A DNA stretch of 64,000 bases from Papaver somniferum. Taxonomy: Eukaryota > Streptophyta > Magnoliopsida > Ranunculales > Papaveraceae. A program made the position numbers and the translations under genes. The notes below the pieces were generated by a model that made no database searches, was not told the DNA's origin, and saw only the letters and a program-made list of their open reading frames with translations. Of the stretch, positions 22,856-39,049 are shown in pieces. Numbering within the stretch: the first letter of the stretch is position 1; every line of letters starts with the position of its first letter. The stretch covers positions 80,677,057-80,741,056 of the forward strand of contig NC_039359.1 in NCBI RefSeq assembly GCF_003573695.1. The letters are read 5' to 3'.

Positions 22856-24476
22856 CCCTTTGTTCCCTTTACTCGGGTTGGGTGGTTTTGGGCGGGAGCT
22901 AATCGCACCGTTTAGACCGTGAGTGCTGCAGACGTTTGATGTCCCGCCGGTGTGCCCAGACCGCCTCAGCGCCCTTGTTGCCAAGGGGAACACTCTTCGC
23001 TCGACCCTTCTCGATGCCGATAGTTCGGCTTTCTGTCTCGTTTTTAATCTCCGCATTAGTCCGCTTCCCCGATGACACCCCTACCTTGTACATCCAGCCC
23101 GACTGATGCTGTCCAGTTCGGGACAGCCGCCCAGGCTTAGTCCATCAAGCCGTTGTTCCGTCCCGGCCACCAACGGTATCCAATGTGACTTTTGTTCCGT
23201 AGTTGAAGATTGTGGTGGACTGGCCAATGTAGGTTTATGTATCGTCGTAGATGTACGGAGAAGCGGAGATCTTGTTGTCTGGGGAACAAAGTGTATCCCT
23301 CCTGACTTGTCTCATAATGCTTGACTCCGTATCTACGCACACTCGATGAGATCGCTACACGTTGGCGCAGTCCGTCGATTCCCGCCTAGAGGACATTTAG
23401 CGAGTACGCAAGTTGAAGTACGAACCCAGTGCGTTGTAGGCACAGGGAGTAATTAATTCCTTGGCCCCTTCCGGGCCTAGTGTTTACCCCATCGACGCTT
23501 ACCGTGGCTAGTAAGGACTGACTAAGGACCGAGATCCGAAGTCTAAGGGTGCATCGGGATAGGGTTAACGTGTGCACTAACATCCGGAACCGAGGTACAA
23601 GGGGACCTAAGTGAGCACCTCAGGGTTCCTTCACATGGATTGCGATTTTCCATGCTTTCCTATCGGACGCGATGTCTGGAGACAGTGGTATCTTTCCTAG
23701 ATCCTCGCGAACTGATTCTTCCCAAATCTTCTAATTGGGCGACCGACCTTTGCCTTGCCTGGTTGTATGTTTCTTATGTTCCTGATTCCTTCGTGTATTG
23801 GACGCCAGTCGTTCTGTACTAGACGTCCGAACCAGCGCAGGCGTCGGTTGCGCACCACCTCTGTGATTTGTGCGACTCCTAGTGTTTTACGGATGTCCTC
23901 GTTCCTTATCCTATCGCGACGAGTGACACCGCATGTCCAACGGAGCATGCGCATTTCCGCAGAGTGCAGGTTCCTACGATGTTCTTCTCTGGTCACCCAG
24001 CACTCCGCACCATATAGCATGGCGGGTCTGACCACCGTCTTGTGGAACTTGCCTTTGAGTTTGAGAGGTCCTTTTTGTCGCAAAGGAGACCAGATGCTTG
24101 TCGCCATCTAGCCCATCCTATCTGGATGCGCTGCCGGACATCGAGGTCGATTTTTCCATTGCTATGTAGGGCTGATCCCAGGTACCGGAAAGAGTCTTTT
24201 TTGGGGACCACTTGACCTGCCAGCAAGACGTCGTCGTCGTACCGAAGGGGCATTTCAAGTATTCCGTCTTAGATCGGCTCAGTCTGAAGCCCTTTGTTTC
24301 TAGGGATTTCCTCCATGTCTCCAGACAATCTGACTTACTCTCTCCGATCAGGGCCACGTCGTCCGCAAAGAGCATGGTCCAGGGCAATTCCCTCTGAATA
24401 TCTTTCGTAATCTGGTCTATGACCAGTGCGAAGATATAACGGCTTAAGGCTGAAAGTCCAAATGCGGATGCCATCT
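22856..24476 (-). mobile_element. RTE-type LINE fragment: C-terminal half of RT and 3' region
   Basis: Minus-strand RT pieces include the active-site block MLFADDVALIGE (near 24370), then KGFRLSRSKTEYL, and in another frame the C-terminal block LYGAECWVT, AEMRMLRWTCG, RIRNEDIRK, RRLRWFGRL (24107-23697). This C-terminal motif set is typical of plant RTE-clade elements. GC-rich non-coding DNA follows to about 22856. It is 5'-truncated just before the RT active site, as expected of incomplete reverse transcription, and has at least one frameshift. Confidence 0.8.
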
Positions 24477-24583
24477 CTGCATTACAATATATATTACACA
24501 GAAAACAACACTATTAGTTCTTTGTTGGATGGTCGTACACGTAAACGCTAAGAATACCAAGCTTAATAGAGGGAAATACTTAC

Positions 24584-24659
24584 CCAAATTTGCAGAGAGG
24601 ACGACCAAAGCAAAAAGTAGACCAACCAACATAGGAGAAGATGAACTCTTGGAGGCCAT
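24584..24659 (-). CDS. First exon of secreted-protein gene, copy 2; splices into LINE sequence
   Basis: The ATG at 24657-24659 opens 25 codons of signal peptide matching copy 1, ending at a strong donor (TTTGG|GTAAGTATT). A 107-bp AT-rich intron (24477-24583) ends TTGTAATGCAG. Continuing at 24476 keeps the frame and enters a 118-codon open stretch (to 24118) derived from the RTE reverse transcriptase. The original second exon is gone. The promoter TATA is altered (TACAAATA), so the gene is probably a pseudogene, although a chimeric transcript remains possible. Confidence 0.5.
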
Positions 24660-25025
24660 ATAATGATGATCGATCGACTGATGGAAGATATAAAGTGTAG
24701 TACTGCTTCTCTATTTGTAGTAAGATTTTCGGTATAGCAGGCAGCTACGATATACTAGTTTATTGTTTAGTTTGTTAAAAAGATAAGAATTTGAACAGAA
24801 ATTGACATTTTTTTAATACCCTGAAAAAAGGGAGGATTGTTACAAGTTTTAAAGATCACCCATGGTTGTGACATGTACCACCATGTGAACTAGTTTGAAT
24901 ATTCATCCACACCCATGTCATGGATAATTGCATTCGGTAGTATGTGCCCGCGCATTGTTCATACTATGAAATAACTCAAACAAAAGATTATGCAAGAAAA
25001 ATAGTTCAATGATTTCCAATCGATG
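24592..25025. repeat. Duplicated exon-plus-promoter block, copy 2
   Basis: Counterpart of 1-478 in the same orientation. Right of 25025 the sequence becomes unrelated to copy 1. 25026-25382 holds no gene and probably includes the beta-glucosidase 3' untranslated region. Confidence 0.85.
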
Positions 25026-25382
25026 TCTCTTTAGTCGGTCAAAAGAACGTTATCCATGAATTGGATGGGCTTCTTACAAAAAGAAAGTTTGTAACAGGCC
25101 CATCCAAATTAGAAACTCAGGAGCACCAAGCCACAACCTTTATTTAGCTTTAGCAACCAAATGCGCAATACAACTCATGTGCTTCAAATTTGTACAACTA
25201 TTATCTGAATTACAACAAAATTTCATTATCTTTCTCCATATTTAACAGCAATGGTTTAACACTATAATCTGTAAACAAAAAAGAAAAATCCTGGACCTCT
25301 GTTGGATGACTTGTTTTGAGGGTGTCGAATGTTGATACTAAAAATGTGTGTTGACCTTGAGTGAATTTCCAAGGTTCATTTA

Positions 25383-28460
<3,078 letters not shown>

Positions 28461-28986
28461 TGAAATCTCCCTGTACCAAATTTAGAAGAAAAAGAAGAAG
28501 GGTGGTGGTGATCTTAATAAAGACTGTCTGAATTCTGAATGAGAACTTCATTCTCCAGTACCAAGTGATAACAGTTTGACTTTTTTGGAATGAACGTGGA
28601 TGTGCAGGGTTACGCTTTAAATGACTGAAATATCCTCGGCCTAATGGAGAGCTCAGTGTGGAAAAATTCAAACCGAATGTAGGTAGAAAGACATTTTAAG
28701 GGGGTATATCTGACATTATAGAAAAAGCAGCATGACTCCTGGGTGCGTTACACGTGAGCAGCTTAAAACAATTTAGCAGTCGGGAGTGGACTCCAGGTGC
28801 AGCAGACTACTCCTGGGTCCCTCCCATAGCTGACTGACATTTCAGCCTAATTCTGCAACTGCACGTAGGGGATTCAGGTCTGGGGCAATCAAGGCAACTT
28901 ATGCCGATCAAGTATAAGCAATACTTCTTCTTGAAACAGCTAAATGGGCAGAAAAGAGCCTACAACATTTTTTCATGGAAGGAGAC
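28461..28986 (-). promoter_or_regulatory. Upstream region of the beta-glucosidase
   Basis: 526 bp between the start codon and the compound retrotransposon. A TTTAAA near 28614-28620 is the only weak TATA candidate. ACACGTG near 28750 and TTGAC-type words (for example the GTTTGACTT near 28573) are present, but these are common by chance. Confidence 0.35.
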
Positions 28987-29622
28987 TGTTGGAAAACAAT
29001 TAATAAAAAAATAATTTTTTAAAGTTTTAATAAAAAATTATAATTTATTGTTTTATTTTGTGAATGAAACTTTTTACTCCCACATCGTGGAGTTTCCAAT
29101 TTTTAGTAGTTTTAAGAAACTATATAAAGCTTTTAGTCCCACATCGGGGAGTTTTTCTTCTTAAGTTGTATTTGTCAATTATATAAAGAAATTCACTACT
29201 TTTGTAAAATCTATGGGAAATGGGTTGCTCTATATTTTAGAGGGACCCCTAAGGGAAAATATTTTATAGCGGTTTTTAAGCATTCGCGATTTTCCTTAAC
29301 GGTTTTTTCGGAGTTGCCAAGCTCAAGTTGAGCATCTACTACATATGCTAGTAGTAGGTGTATTAGGGTGTTTTATCCTGGAGATATCCGTCCTGTGAGG
29401 GCTATAGCATCACTCTTGAGTGTAGCCGGGCGCTAATGTCTTAAGGACAGCGTGTTGAACACGTGACTCACTTTATTTTCCAAAGTTTTGCCTTGTTGCT
29501 GTTGCGGAGATACGGGGAGCTTGTTCGTTTCGTCAAAGCAATCACTTCCATTATAAAGGAGCTAACTATCAATAACTTTTGCTTATTTGATTTTTCTTTG
29601 TTTTTGATTATTGCACCCAACA
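28987..29622 (+). repeat. LTR 1 of the compound Copia array
   Basis: Carries GGAAAACAATT at its start and CTCCCACATCG at 29077-29087, where the first USE has lost its purine (G to C). Second USE GTCCCACATCG at 29136-29146 is exact, with TATA at 29180. Confidence 0.95.
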
Positions 29623-30083
29623 ATCTTAAGACATTAGTATTTGTAATAATCGAAAACGATTGATTGGTTTGTGAATCATGGATGTTAATTGTGGAGTGAA
29701 AAACAAAAACGAATTTCTGGTCAGCTGTAGAGTTTCAATTTTATCTTTTAATATAGAAGGAATTTCGATGAACCCTTTTGACACAACGTGGTAGACATCC
29801 TGATAGTTACCCGCGTAAAATTTCAGAATTTTTGGAGTTGTACAAATATTTGTTTGATATTTTACAAAACAGAAAAACGTTTCTGAAAAATTCTGACGAG
29901 CAGAAAATTGTTGTTAACTAAATTATTTTTTGTGGGGGTAACCATGAGTTTTTTGAAACGCTGATTCAAACGAAGTTTGTATATATAGATGTTATCTTCA
30001 AAACTCATATTTTACTTTCTGATTTGGAATTGTGATTTGTTAATAAAGGTGTCATCTCCGAGGGACATGGCTAATAGCCGCAT

Positions 30084-30278
30084 GTGGTTGGAAACAAATC
30101 TTCCAAAGATGGCAAAGGTGAGAACATCGAACGCAACTATAAGCATGGTCTTCATGATAAAGGTATATTTCGTAAAACTGAATCCAGAATTACTTTAGTT
30201 AAAGGTGAGTGTTATGTTTGTAAAATTCCTGGCCACGCGGCAGTAAATTGTAGACAACATAAAAACCTTAATAAGTAG
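30084..30278 (+). pseudogene. Copia gag zinc-knuckle fragment, interior 1
   Basis: Same 64-residue open stretch as copy 1, with CYVCKIPGHAAVNC (one Ser to Pro change) and the same TAG closing it. Confidence 0.8.
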
Positions 30279-30349
30279 AAAGTTAATGCTAATTTAGTTG
30301 AAACAAACTAGAACGAGTTTGGTGGCGTGATGTCGGAAGTTATTTTAAT

Positions 30350-33141
30350 AACCAATGTGAGAGACCAGTAGGTGGACTCTGGAGCCACCAAGAATGTTTG
30401 TTGAAACAGAGACCTGTTCACCTCCTATCATAGGATAGGGATGTCGAGAAACTCTTATTGAGTAACTCATATGCAATAGAGGTTGCATAAAAGGAAAAGT
30501 TCGAGCAGAAGCTCATATCTGTAATATTCTCACATTGAATGAAGTTTTCATGTTCCGAGCATATGCGAAAATCTTGTATCTTGTTCTGTTGTAGATGGAA
30601 AAATATTTAAGATCTTAATTGAATCTGGAAAACTTGTTGTAACTAGGCAGTGATTTTTTAAGCAAGAGTTATAGGACTTTTGGTCTATATAAGCTTAACG
30701 GAAAAACTGATGATGTGAACGTAGTTGATTCTTGTGATATCTTTGTGTGATTGATTGTTTTACGTGGTAGACTTGGAACCGTAAACTTATAAGTCAATGC
30801 TTAACTGGCTAGCATAGGCTTCGTACCCAAATTTAGTTTGGATTTTGAACACAAAAGTGAAATCTGTGAAGAATCAAAATATGCTATAAAATCTTTTAGC
30901 ACAAATGTTCAGAGTAATTCTAAGCCTTTAGAATTAATTCAGTTAGGCCTAGTTGACATGAGTTCAACCCAAAACCACTGTGGTAAAAGATGGTTATAAC
31001 TTCCGTAGATGATTGTACGAGGTACTATCTTGTATACTTGCTTAGGATAAGGATGACGCCTTAGAAGCCTTAAGATGTATAAACTTGAAGTTGGAAACCA
31101 ATTAGAAGCCTTGAACATAACAAACGTATCCTTAAGGAGATGATAATTTCCATGTTGATTAGTTCAGGATTACCTGCGGCCTTGTGGGGGGAGGCAGTCC
31201 TCTTAACTAGTATATCCTGAATAAAGTACCCTTTTAAGAATCAGATGAAACTCCATATGGTTTATGGAACGGTAGATGACCTTCTTATGAATGTGTCAAA
31301 GTGTGGGGGCGTTTGACTAAGATTGTAATTCCTCTTCCTAAAAGAACTAGATTGAAACCAAAAATGTTGATTGTGTTTTCGTATAGGGTATATTGAGTAT
31401 ACTTCTACAAATAGATTTTTGGTTGTGTGTTCTGATTTTTTCTGACATTGGTGTGAATATTATTACGGAATCTAGGGATGCTGAGTTCTTTGAAAATGTT
31501 TATTCTAAACCTGTACCTCATTAGAGATGTGTTGTTGATCCCCTAGACTTATTTTCAAATAGTCAGAACTTATTGTAAAGGAAGATGAAGTTGATGTTGA
31601 GCCTAAGAGAAGTAAAATAATTAGACTTGAAACTTCTTATGAAACCGACTTCATAACATGCCTAGCTTAGTCCGAGCCACAGACTTGTAAAGAAGCCTTG
31701 ATATCTACTGAAACCCCATTCTGGTAAGAAACTTCATTTAGTGAAATGGACTCAGTCCGTTGGAACCAGACTTGGGAGCTTGCTAGTTTACCTCCAGGTT
31801 GTAAGACCATGGGATGTAAATGAGTCTTTAAGAGGAAACGATAGGTAGATGAAACTGTGAAAAATATTAAGCTAAGTTGGTAGATAAAGGCTATAAACTA
31901 AAAGAAGGTGTAGATTTCCTTGATTCTAATTCAATTGTGACGGAAATTACTTCCGTTGAGATACTAATTGTTATTGCTGCCATAAAGAACGTAGAGATAC
32001 ATCAGATGGATGTTAAGACAGCTTTTTCTAAAACCGTGAATTAGGTAAAGAAATTTACATAGATCAACCTGAAGACTTTGTAGTGAAAGGTTGTGAATAC
32101 AAAGTTTGTAATTTGAAAAATCTTTATATGGTTTTCAAATAAGCACGTAAACAGTGACATGGAAAATTTAATCATGTGATAATGGATAGTGGATTTAAAT
32201 TAATGAATCTGACAAGTATGTCTACAAGTAACTTGTTAAGGATGTCTGTGTAATTGTATGCTTGTATGTTGATGATATGCTTGATACAAACATAGATGTG
32301 ATCAATTCCACTAAAAACATGCACTGAATGAGAACATTGACTTGAAAGACTTGGTCCCTTTTGATGTAATATTAGGGATGAGGATTAGAAGATAATCAAA
32401 CATTTATAAGTCTTAGTCGTTCTCATTATGTTGAGTTGTGCTTAAGAGATACAATCAGTCTGATTGTAAACCTGCTTGTACTTCGTACGATTATTCTTGT
32501 AGTCTCAAGAAAAATAAGGGTAGTGGAGTATCTTAACTTGAATACTCAAAAGTTATAGGATGTCTGATGAATTTAGTGAACTGTAAGAGTCCATACATTG
32601 CCTATATTGTGAGTAAGTTAAGTGGATATAATTGTAGTCCAGAGCAAGAGAATTCAGATGCACTGAGTAGAGTATTATGGTACCTAAAATACTCTTTTGA
32701 TTTATGAAAGGTATCTTGTTGTCCTTGGGACTTTATGATGCAAACTGGATAGTTGACTCAGAGGAGTCTAAGTCTACGAGTGGATATGGTTTCACTCTAA
32801 CATGTGGGTTTGTTGTTGGAAGATTTCCAAACAAACATATCGCTCAATTCATTATGGAATCTGAGAGTATTGCGTTAGATAAAGCATGAGAGGGGGCCGA
32901 GTGCCTAAGATGCTTTTTAGAAGACATTCCTCTTTGGCATAGGCCTGTGCCAGCTATATCTATACATTGTGTTAGCCAAGCTATAATAGTTAAATCTAAG
33001 AAACAACTAATCTCAATCGGCGTTATTTCCATTGATTGGATAAAGTCCAAGGAGAATATCGCGCAATCTTTGACGAAAGGTTTGTACAAAGAGATAGTTA
33101 AAAATGCATCGAGGGGGTTGGGGCTTAAGCTCATATATTAA
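30350..33141 (+). pseudogene. Decayed Copia pol, interior 1
   Basis: Same order and same stops as copy 1: TAG before VDSGATK, TGA in the RT-start tryptophan, TAG after AFSKTVN. The RNase H tail is the best preserved of the three copies: 32704-32889 and then 32947-33141, which ends SLTKGLYKEIVKNASRGLGL, the usual Copia C-terminal block. Confidence 0.85.
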
Positions 33142-34017
33142 ACTTGCCATGAAGGATACTCAACCTTGCTGACTGGAGATCCCATGATCAAGGTTTCGAA
33201 TGAGACAACTAATTTGTGGTGGGTAAAGGTAAACACTATCAGAGATTTTCATTCTCTGCCCCTTCCCTATGGTGTAGACGTGATAGTGTGACTGCATGTG
33301 GAGGATGACTTTTTAATAAGTCTTAATGAGTTCTATAGTTTCAATTTAAGATTGAAGTGGGGTGTAGCAGTAACACTCTTTATAGAAACTCACCTATCTG
33401 AATGAGGAAGTGGGTCGCTTCCTGTGAGAATATGAGCTGATTCTCTAGAGCATTCTGAGAAACAGGATACGTCCAGGGCCAAAACGGACAAAACGGCACG
33501 AGCTTGGCAGCAATCTTGGAGATATCACCCGTGGTTGTTATCACGAATTACATCAAATGCTAGCAGTTCAAGACATAGTTCACTGTCTCTAGCAAGTAAT
33601 TCTGGTAATATCTCACTAAGCAAAGGTTCAAGACCTCATGGACACCTCTGCCTAAAATGGTATTTCCTGCGTTTTTTATGTGATTTTCATTTTGATGGTT
33701 TTGGTATTACTGGAACTTAGGACCTAAAGGTCACTAAGGGTTCACTAGTTCATGCTTTTTCACTTTGGTGAAAGATACCTATAGTCTCACCATGTGAGAA
33801 TTAAATATGAAAGCTCTCAATACTATTATGATTTATGCAATCCATAGTATGACCTTGGGGTCAACACACTTTTGTGTGAGGGAGAGGACGTAGAAATGAC
33901 TAGTATGATTTCAACACTTGCACGATCAGTCTGTTTGGATCGTGAGGTTGGGATGTTTATTTACCAAGACCTATCTGTGTTTTCATGTTTTATTGAGTTT
34001 TCATTCATGTGGGGGAT

Positions 34018-34653
34018 TGTTGGAAAACGATTAATAAAAAAATAATTTTTTAAAGTTTTAATAAAAAATTATAATTTATTGTTTTATTTTGTGAATGAAA
34101 CTTTTTAGTCCCACATCGTGGAGTTACCAATTTTTAGTAGTTTTAAGAAACTATATAAAGCTTTTAGTCCCACATCGGGGAGTTTTTCTTCTTAAGTTGT
34201 ATTTGTCAATTATATAAAGAAATTCACTACTTTTGTAAAATCTATGGGAAAGGGGTTGCTCTATATTTTAGAGGGACCCCTAAGGGAAAATATTTTATAG
34301 CGGTTTTTAAGCATTCGCGATTTTCCTTAACGGTTTTTTCGGAGTTGCCAAGCTCAAGTTGAGCATCTACTACATATGCTAGTAGTAGGTGTATTAGGGT
34401 GTTTTATCCTGGAGATATCCGTCCTGTGAGGGCTATAGCATCACTCTTGAGTGTAGCCGGGCGCTAATGTCTTAAGGACAGCGTGTTGAACACGTGACTC
34501 ACTCTATTTTCCAAAGTTTTGCCTTGTTGCTGTTGCGGAGATACGGGGAGCTTGTTCGTTTCGTCAAAGCAATCACTTCCATTATAAAGGAGCTAAGTAT
34601 CAATAACTTTTGCTTATTTGATTTTTCTTTGTTTTTGATTATTGCAACCAACA
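34018..34653 (+). repeat. LTR 2 (middle) of the compound Copia array
   Basis: Differs from LTRs 1 and 3 at shared sites (GGAAAACGATT; GTCCCACATCG at 34108-34118) and resembles the copy-1 LTRs there. Ends TTGCAACCAACA. Both USEs are exact. Confidence 0.95.
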
Positions 34654-35114
34654 ATCTTAAGACATTATCATTTGTAATAATCGAAAACGATTGATTGGTT
34701 TGTGAATCATGGATGTTAATTGTGGAGTGAAAAAACAAAAACGAATTTCTGGTCAGCTGTAGAGTTTCAATTTTATCTTTTAATCTAGAAGGAATTTCGA
34801 TGAACCCTTTTGACACAACGTAGTAGACATCCTGATAGTTACCCGCGTAAAATTTCAGAATTTTTGGAGTTGTAAAAGTATTTTTTTGATATTTTACAAA
34901 ACAGAAAAACGTTTCTGAAAAATTCTGACGAGCAGAAAATTGTTGTTAACTAAATTAATTTTTGTGGGGTAACCATGAGTTTTTTGAAACGCTGATTCAA
35001 ACGAAGTTTGTATATATAAATGTTATCTTCAAAACTCATATTTTACTTTCTGATTTGGAATTTTGATTTGTGAATAAAGGTGTCATCTCCGAGGGACATG
35101 GCTAATAGCCGCAT

Positions 35115-35309
35115 GTGGTTGGAAACAAATCTTCCAAAGATGGCAAAGGTGAGAACATCGAACGAAACTATAAGCATGGTCTTCATGATAAAGGTATATT
35201 TCGTAAACCTGAATCCGGAATTACTTTAGTTAAGGGTGAGTGTTATGTTTGTAAAATTTCTGGCCACGCGGCAGTAAATTGTAGACAACATAAAAACCTT
35301 AATAAGTAG
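35115..35309 (+). pseudogene. Copia gag zinc-knuckle fragment, interior 2
   Basis: CYVCKISGHAAVNC as in copy 1, closed by the same TAG. Confidence 0.8.
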
Positions 35310-35380
35310 AAAGTTAATACTAATTTAGTTGAAACAAACTAGAACGAGTTTGGTGGCATGATGTCGGAAGTTATTTTAAT

Positions 35381-38172
35381 AACCAATGTGAGAGACCAGT
35401 AGGTGGACTCTGGAGCCACCAAGAATGTTTGTTGAAACAGAGACCTGTTCACCTCCTATCATAGGATAGGGGATGTCGAGAAACTCTTATTGAGTAACTC
35501 ATATGCAATAGAGGTTGCATAAAAGGAAAAGGTCGAGCAGAAGCTCATATCTGTAATGTTCTCACATTGAATGAAGTTTTCATGTTCCGAGCATATGCGA
35601 AAATCTTGTATCTTGTTCTGTTGTAGATGGAAAAATATTTAAGATCTTAATTGAATCTGGAAAACTTGTTGTAACTAGGCAGTGATTTTTTAAGCAAGAG
35701 TTATAGGACTTTGGGTCTATATAAGCTTAACGGAAAAACTGATGATGTGAACGTAGTTGATTCTTGTGATATCTTTGTGTGATTGATTGTTTTACGTGGT
35801 AGACTTGGAACCGTAAACTTTAAGTCAATGCTTAACTGGCTAGCATAGGCTTCGTACCCAAATTTAGTTTGGATTTTGAACACAAAAGTGAAATCTGTGA
35901 AGAATCAAAATATGCTATAAAATCTTTTAGCACAAATGTTCAGAGTAATTATAAGCCTTTAGAATTAATTCAGTTAGGCCTAGTTGACATGAGTTCAACC
36001 CAAAACCACTGTGGTAAAAGATGGTTATAACTTCCGTAGATGATTGTACGAGGTACTATCTTGTATACTTGCTTAGGATAAGGATGACGCCTTAGAAGCC
36101 TTAAGATGTATAAACTTGAAGTTGGAAACCAATTAGAAGCCTTGAACATAACAACCGTATCCTTAAGGAGATGATAATTTCCATGTTGATTAGTTCAGGA
36201 TTACCTGCGGCCTTGTGGGGGGAGGCAGTCCTCTTAACTAGTATATCCTGAATAAAGTACCCTTTTAAGAATCAGATGAAACTCCATATGGTTTATGGAA
36301 CGGTAGATGACCTTCTTATGAATGTGTCAAAGTGTGGGGGCGTTTGATTAAGATTGTAATTCCTCTTCCTAAAAGAACTAGATTGAAACCAAAAATGTTG
36401 ATTGTGTTTTCGTATAGGGTATATTGAGTATACTTCTACAAATAGATTTTTGGTTGTGTGTTCTGATTTTTTCTGACATTGATGTGAATATTATTACGGA
36501 ATCTAGGGATGCTGAGTTCTTTGAACATGTTTATTCTAAACCTGTACCTCATTAGAGATGTGTTGTTGATCCCCTAGATTTATTTTCAAATAGTCAGAAC
36601 TTATTTTAAAGGAAGATGAAGTTGATGTTGAGCCTAATAGAAGTAAAATAATTAGACTTGAGACTTCTTATGAAACCGACTTCATAACATGCCTAGCTTA
36701 GTCCGAGCCACAGACTTGTAAAGAAGCCTTGATATCTACTGAAACCCCATTCTGGTAAAAAGCTTCATTTAGTGAAATGGACTCAGTCTGTTGGAACCAG
36801 ACTTGGGAGCTTGCTAGTTTACCTCCAGGTTGTAAGACCATGGGATGTAAATGAGTCTTTAAGAGGAAACGATAGGTAGATGAAACTGTGGAAAAATATT
36901 AAGCTAAGTTGGTAGCTAAAGGCTATAAACTAAAAGAAGGTGTAGATTTCCTTGATTCTAATTCAATTGTGACGGAAATTACTTCCGTTGAGATACTAAT
37001 TGTTATTGCTGCCATAAAGAACGTAGAGATACATCAGATGGATGTTAAGACAGCTTTTTCTAAAACCGTGAATTAGGTAAAGAAATTTACATAGATCAAC
37101 CTGAAGACTTTGTAGTGAAAGGTTGTGAATACAAAGTTTGTAATTTGAAAAATCTTTGTATGGTTTTCAAATAAGCATGTAAACAGTGACATGGAAAATT
37201 TAATCATGTGATAATGGATAGTGGATTTAAATTAATGAATCTGACAAGTATGTTTACAAGTAACTTGTTAAGGATGTCTGTGTAATTGTATGCTTGTATA
37301 TTGATGATATGCTTGATACAAACATAGATGTGATCAATTCCACTAAAAAGATGCACTGAATGAGAACATTGACTTGAAAGACTTGGGCCCTTTTGATGTA
37401 ATCTTAGGGATGAGGATTAGAAGATAATCAAACATTTATAAGTCTTAGTCGTTCTCATTATGTTGAGTTGTGCTTAAGAGATACAATCAATCTGATTGTA
37501 AACCTGCTTGTACTTCGTACGATTATTCTTGTAGTCTCAAGAAAAATAAGGGTAGTGGAGTATCTTAACTTGAATACTCAAAAGTTATAGGATGTCTGAT
37601 GAATTTAATGAACTGTAAGAGTCCAGACATTGCCTATATTATGAGTAAGTTAAGTGGATATAATTGTAGTCCAGAGCAAGAGAATTCAGATGCACTGAGT
37701 AGAGTATTATGGTACCTAAAATACTCTTTTGATTTATGAAAGGTATCTTGTTGTCCTTGGGACTTTATGATGCAAACTGGATAGTTGACTCAGAGGAGTC
37801 TAAGTCTACGAGTGGATATGGTTTCACTCTAACATGTGGGTTTGTTGTTGGAAGATTTCCAAACAAACATATCGCTCAATTCATTATGGAATCTGAGAGT
37901 ATTGCGTTAGATAAAGCATGAGAGGGGGCCGAGTGCCTAAGATGATTTTTAGAAGACATTCCTCTTTGGCATAGGCATGTGCCAGCTATATCTATACATT
38001 GTGTTAGCCAAGCTATAATAGTTAAAGCTAAGAAATAACTAATCTCAATCGGCGTTATTTCCATTGATTGGATAAAGTCCAAGGAGAATATCGCGCAATC
38101 TTTGACGAAAGGTTTGTACAAAGAGATAGTTAAAAATGCATCGAGGGGGTTGGGGCTTAAGCTCATATATTA
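35381..38172 (+). pseudogene. Decayed Copia pol, interior 2
   Basis: Same shared stops. Like copy 1, and unlike interior 1, it reads AAAGCTAAGAAATAACT near 38022, so the C-terminal RNase H block is interrupted. Confidence 0.85.
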
Positions 38173-39049
38173 AACTTGCCATGAAGGATACTCAACCTTG
38201 CTGACTGGAGATCCCATGATCAAGGTTTCGAATGAGACAACTAATTTGTGGTGGGTAAAGGTAAACACTATCAGAGATTTTCATTCTATGTCCCTTCCCT
38301 ATGGTGTAGACGTGATAGTGTGACTGCATGTGGAGGATGACTTTTTAATAAGTCTTAATGAGTTCTATAGTTTCAATTTAAGATTGAAGTGGGGTGTAGC
38401 AGTAACACTCTTTATGGAAACTCACCTATCTGAATGAGGAAGTGGGTCGCTTCCTGTGAGAATATGAGCTGATTCTCTAGAGCATTCTGAGAAACAGGAT
38501 ACGTCCAGGGCCAAAACGGACAAAACGGCACGAGCTTGGCAGCAATCTTGGAGATATCACCCGTGGTTGTTATCACGAATTACATCAAATGCTAGCAGTT
38601 CAAGACATAGTTCACTGTCTCTAGCAAGTAATTCTGGTAATATCTCACTAAGCAAAGGTTCAAGACCTCATGGACACCTCTGCCTAAAATGGTATTTCCT
38701 GCGTTTTTTATGTGATTTTCATTTTGATGGTTTTGGTACTACTGGAACTTAGGACCTAAAGGTCACTAAGGGTTCACTAGTTCATGCTTTTTCACTTTGG
38801 TGAAAGATACCTATAGTCTCACCATGTGAGAATTAAAGATGAAAGCTCTCAATACTATTATGATTTATGCAATCCATAGTATGACCCTGGGGTCAACACA
38901 CTTTTGTGTGAGGGAGAGGACGTAGAAATGACTAGTATGATTTCAACACTTGCACGATCAGTCTGTTTGGATCGTGAGGTTGGGATGTTTATTTACCAAG
39001 ATCTATCTGTGTTTTCATGTTTTATTGAGTTTTCATTCATGTGGGGGAT

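Noticed and set aside
22853..23583. Several GC-rich open frames in the RTE 3' region
   Set aside because: GC richness lowers stop frequency; no motif and they overlap on both strands.
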